From: Clitopilus passeckerianus
Lineage: Eukaryota; Basidiomycota; Agaricomycetes; Agaricales; Entolomataceae
Direction of reading: 5' to 3'
Assembly: GCA_944990035.1 (NCBI GenBank)
Contig: CALYLX010000011.1
Span: 62,001-126,000 of the forward strand
DNA length: 64,000 bases
The notes beneath the pieces are model-generated. The model saw only the letters and a list, made by a program, of their open reading frames with translations. It was not told the DNA's origin and searched no databases. Below are positions 63,414 through 64,000 of this stretch, in pieces. The first letter of the stretch is position 1; each line of letters starts with the position of its first letter. The translations under genes and the position numbers were made by a program.

Positions 63414-64000
63414 ATGTTGCTCTGGCATATCCGGTTTGCTGCTCCTCGGATACCGGCTCGTTACATCCGAAGTCAAGTCCTCCCCACCTTGAACCATGCC
63501 GGGGCGGCTTCGTTACGGTGCTACACTACCCAATATCTCTCCCAAGAACAAGGAAAAGCCAAAGCCGATGCAGGTGAAAGAACGAAAGCACAGGAGACGA
63601 TCCTTTGGTTAGGCATTTCCGGCCTTGCAGGTGACTCTCATTAGCACTCTCCTTTCAAGCAACAGCTCGTCAACTATGGTCTCTTTTAGCTACGGCCACA
63701 ATGTTTTTCTGGGGAGTCTGGCAAAGCGCCATAGCCATTGCGGACGTTGACCAGGATATCCTCTATCTCATCGTGCAAGAGGCAATTCAAAATGCGAAGG
63801 ACTTGGATTTGAAGCACCCAGTGGATCCCGCAAAGCCGGAAACAGTCCACCGATATCCTCGGGGGATGGCCACCTTCTTCTGCCAGTGGCCCGCACTTCT
63901 TATAAGATGAATTGGTCTTCCGACCACCTTCAAGCAATTCGATTGCTCGAAACGCTCGGTATTCTACTGATGCCTGGGGCATGTCTGCACGAGGTCGAGA
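63414..64000 (+). CDS. One-helix protein, partial at window edge (family member E), apparent frameshift
   Basis: Exon 1 63414-63630 encodes a basic, acid-poor N terminus (AAPRIPARYIRSQVLP, SLRCYTTQYLSQEQGKAK) ending ETILWLGISGLA. Exon 2 from 63690 continues ATATMFFWGVWQSAIA, then IVQEAIQNAKDLDLKHPVDP and KPETVHRY, matching gene D at 49983-50849 block for block. The frame then meets a stop at 63910, while the match to D (LQAIRLLETLGILLMPGACL against LQMFERLEKMLLPLELPTCN) resumes in another frame. The break lies near a run of five G at 63861-63865 and fits one missing base. The gene continues beyond the window. Confidence 0.65.

Overview
The window is nuclear DNA of a filamentous basidiomycete, most likely an agaricomycete. 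Genes are split by many short introns, almost all 45-75 bp with GT..AG ends. The protein set fits that group: a multi-exon membrane protein of the agaricomycete DUF6533 type, a membrane-anchored LysM protein, a CE4 chitin-deacetylase-like protein and a NACHT-ankyrin receptor, next to ordinary eukaryotic housekeeping genes. The gene models below were built by joining reading frames across visible splice signals and checking codon phase. No alignment or transcript data were available.

Layout. 0.2-0.6 kb: cytochrome c oxidase subunit (COX6/5A family). 0.6-8.2 kb: gene-poor, with a 1.28-kb element bounded by 107-bp terminal inverted repeats. 8.2-11.8 kb: a large CBM21 protein with an RVxF-type motif, probably a glycogen-targeting subunit of protein phosphatase 1. 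11.9-22.8 kb: about 11 kb with no gene I can support. 22.8-24.5 kb: DUF6533 membrane protein. 24.7-27.2 kb: two tandem paralogues of a small secreted protein. 28.1-31.6 kb: LysM protein, an intron-containing tRNA-Pro(AGG), and the CE4 protein. 33.0-38.4 kb: compact housekeeping block with a family-16 methyltransferase, GON7, mitochondrial ribosomal protein uL2m and RVB2. 38.6-42.2 kb: NACHT-ankyrin (NLR-like) gene with an apparent 1-bp frameshift. 42.7-46.5 kb: three tandem copies of an uncharacterised one-helix family. 46.8-49.6 kb: MET1-type siroheme synthase and SRP14 sharing a divergent promoter. 50.0-50.8, 62.3-63.1 and 63.4-64.0 kb: further one-helix proteins with presequence-like N termini that look related to the tandem family. 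In between lie a Ser-rich protein, a second low-complexity protein, the SNF1/AMPK catalytic subunit and a coiled-coil protein.

Functional links. SNF1 and the putative PP1-glycogen subunit both belong to glucose and glycogen control, but they lie 46 kb apart, so this is not a cluster. COX6 and uL2m serve mitochondrial respiration and translation. MET1 serves sulfate assimilation. The most unusual part is 38.6-64 kb, where an NLR-like gene and at least six members of a lineage-specific helical family sit among housekeeping genes, two of them (the NLR and the copy at the right edge) with apparent single-base frame breaks.
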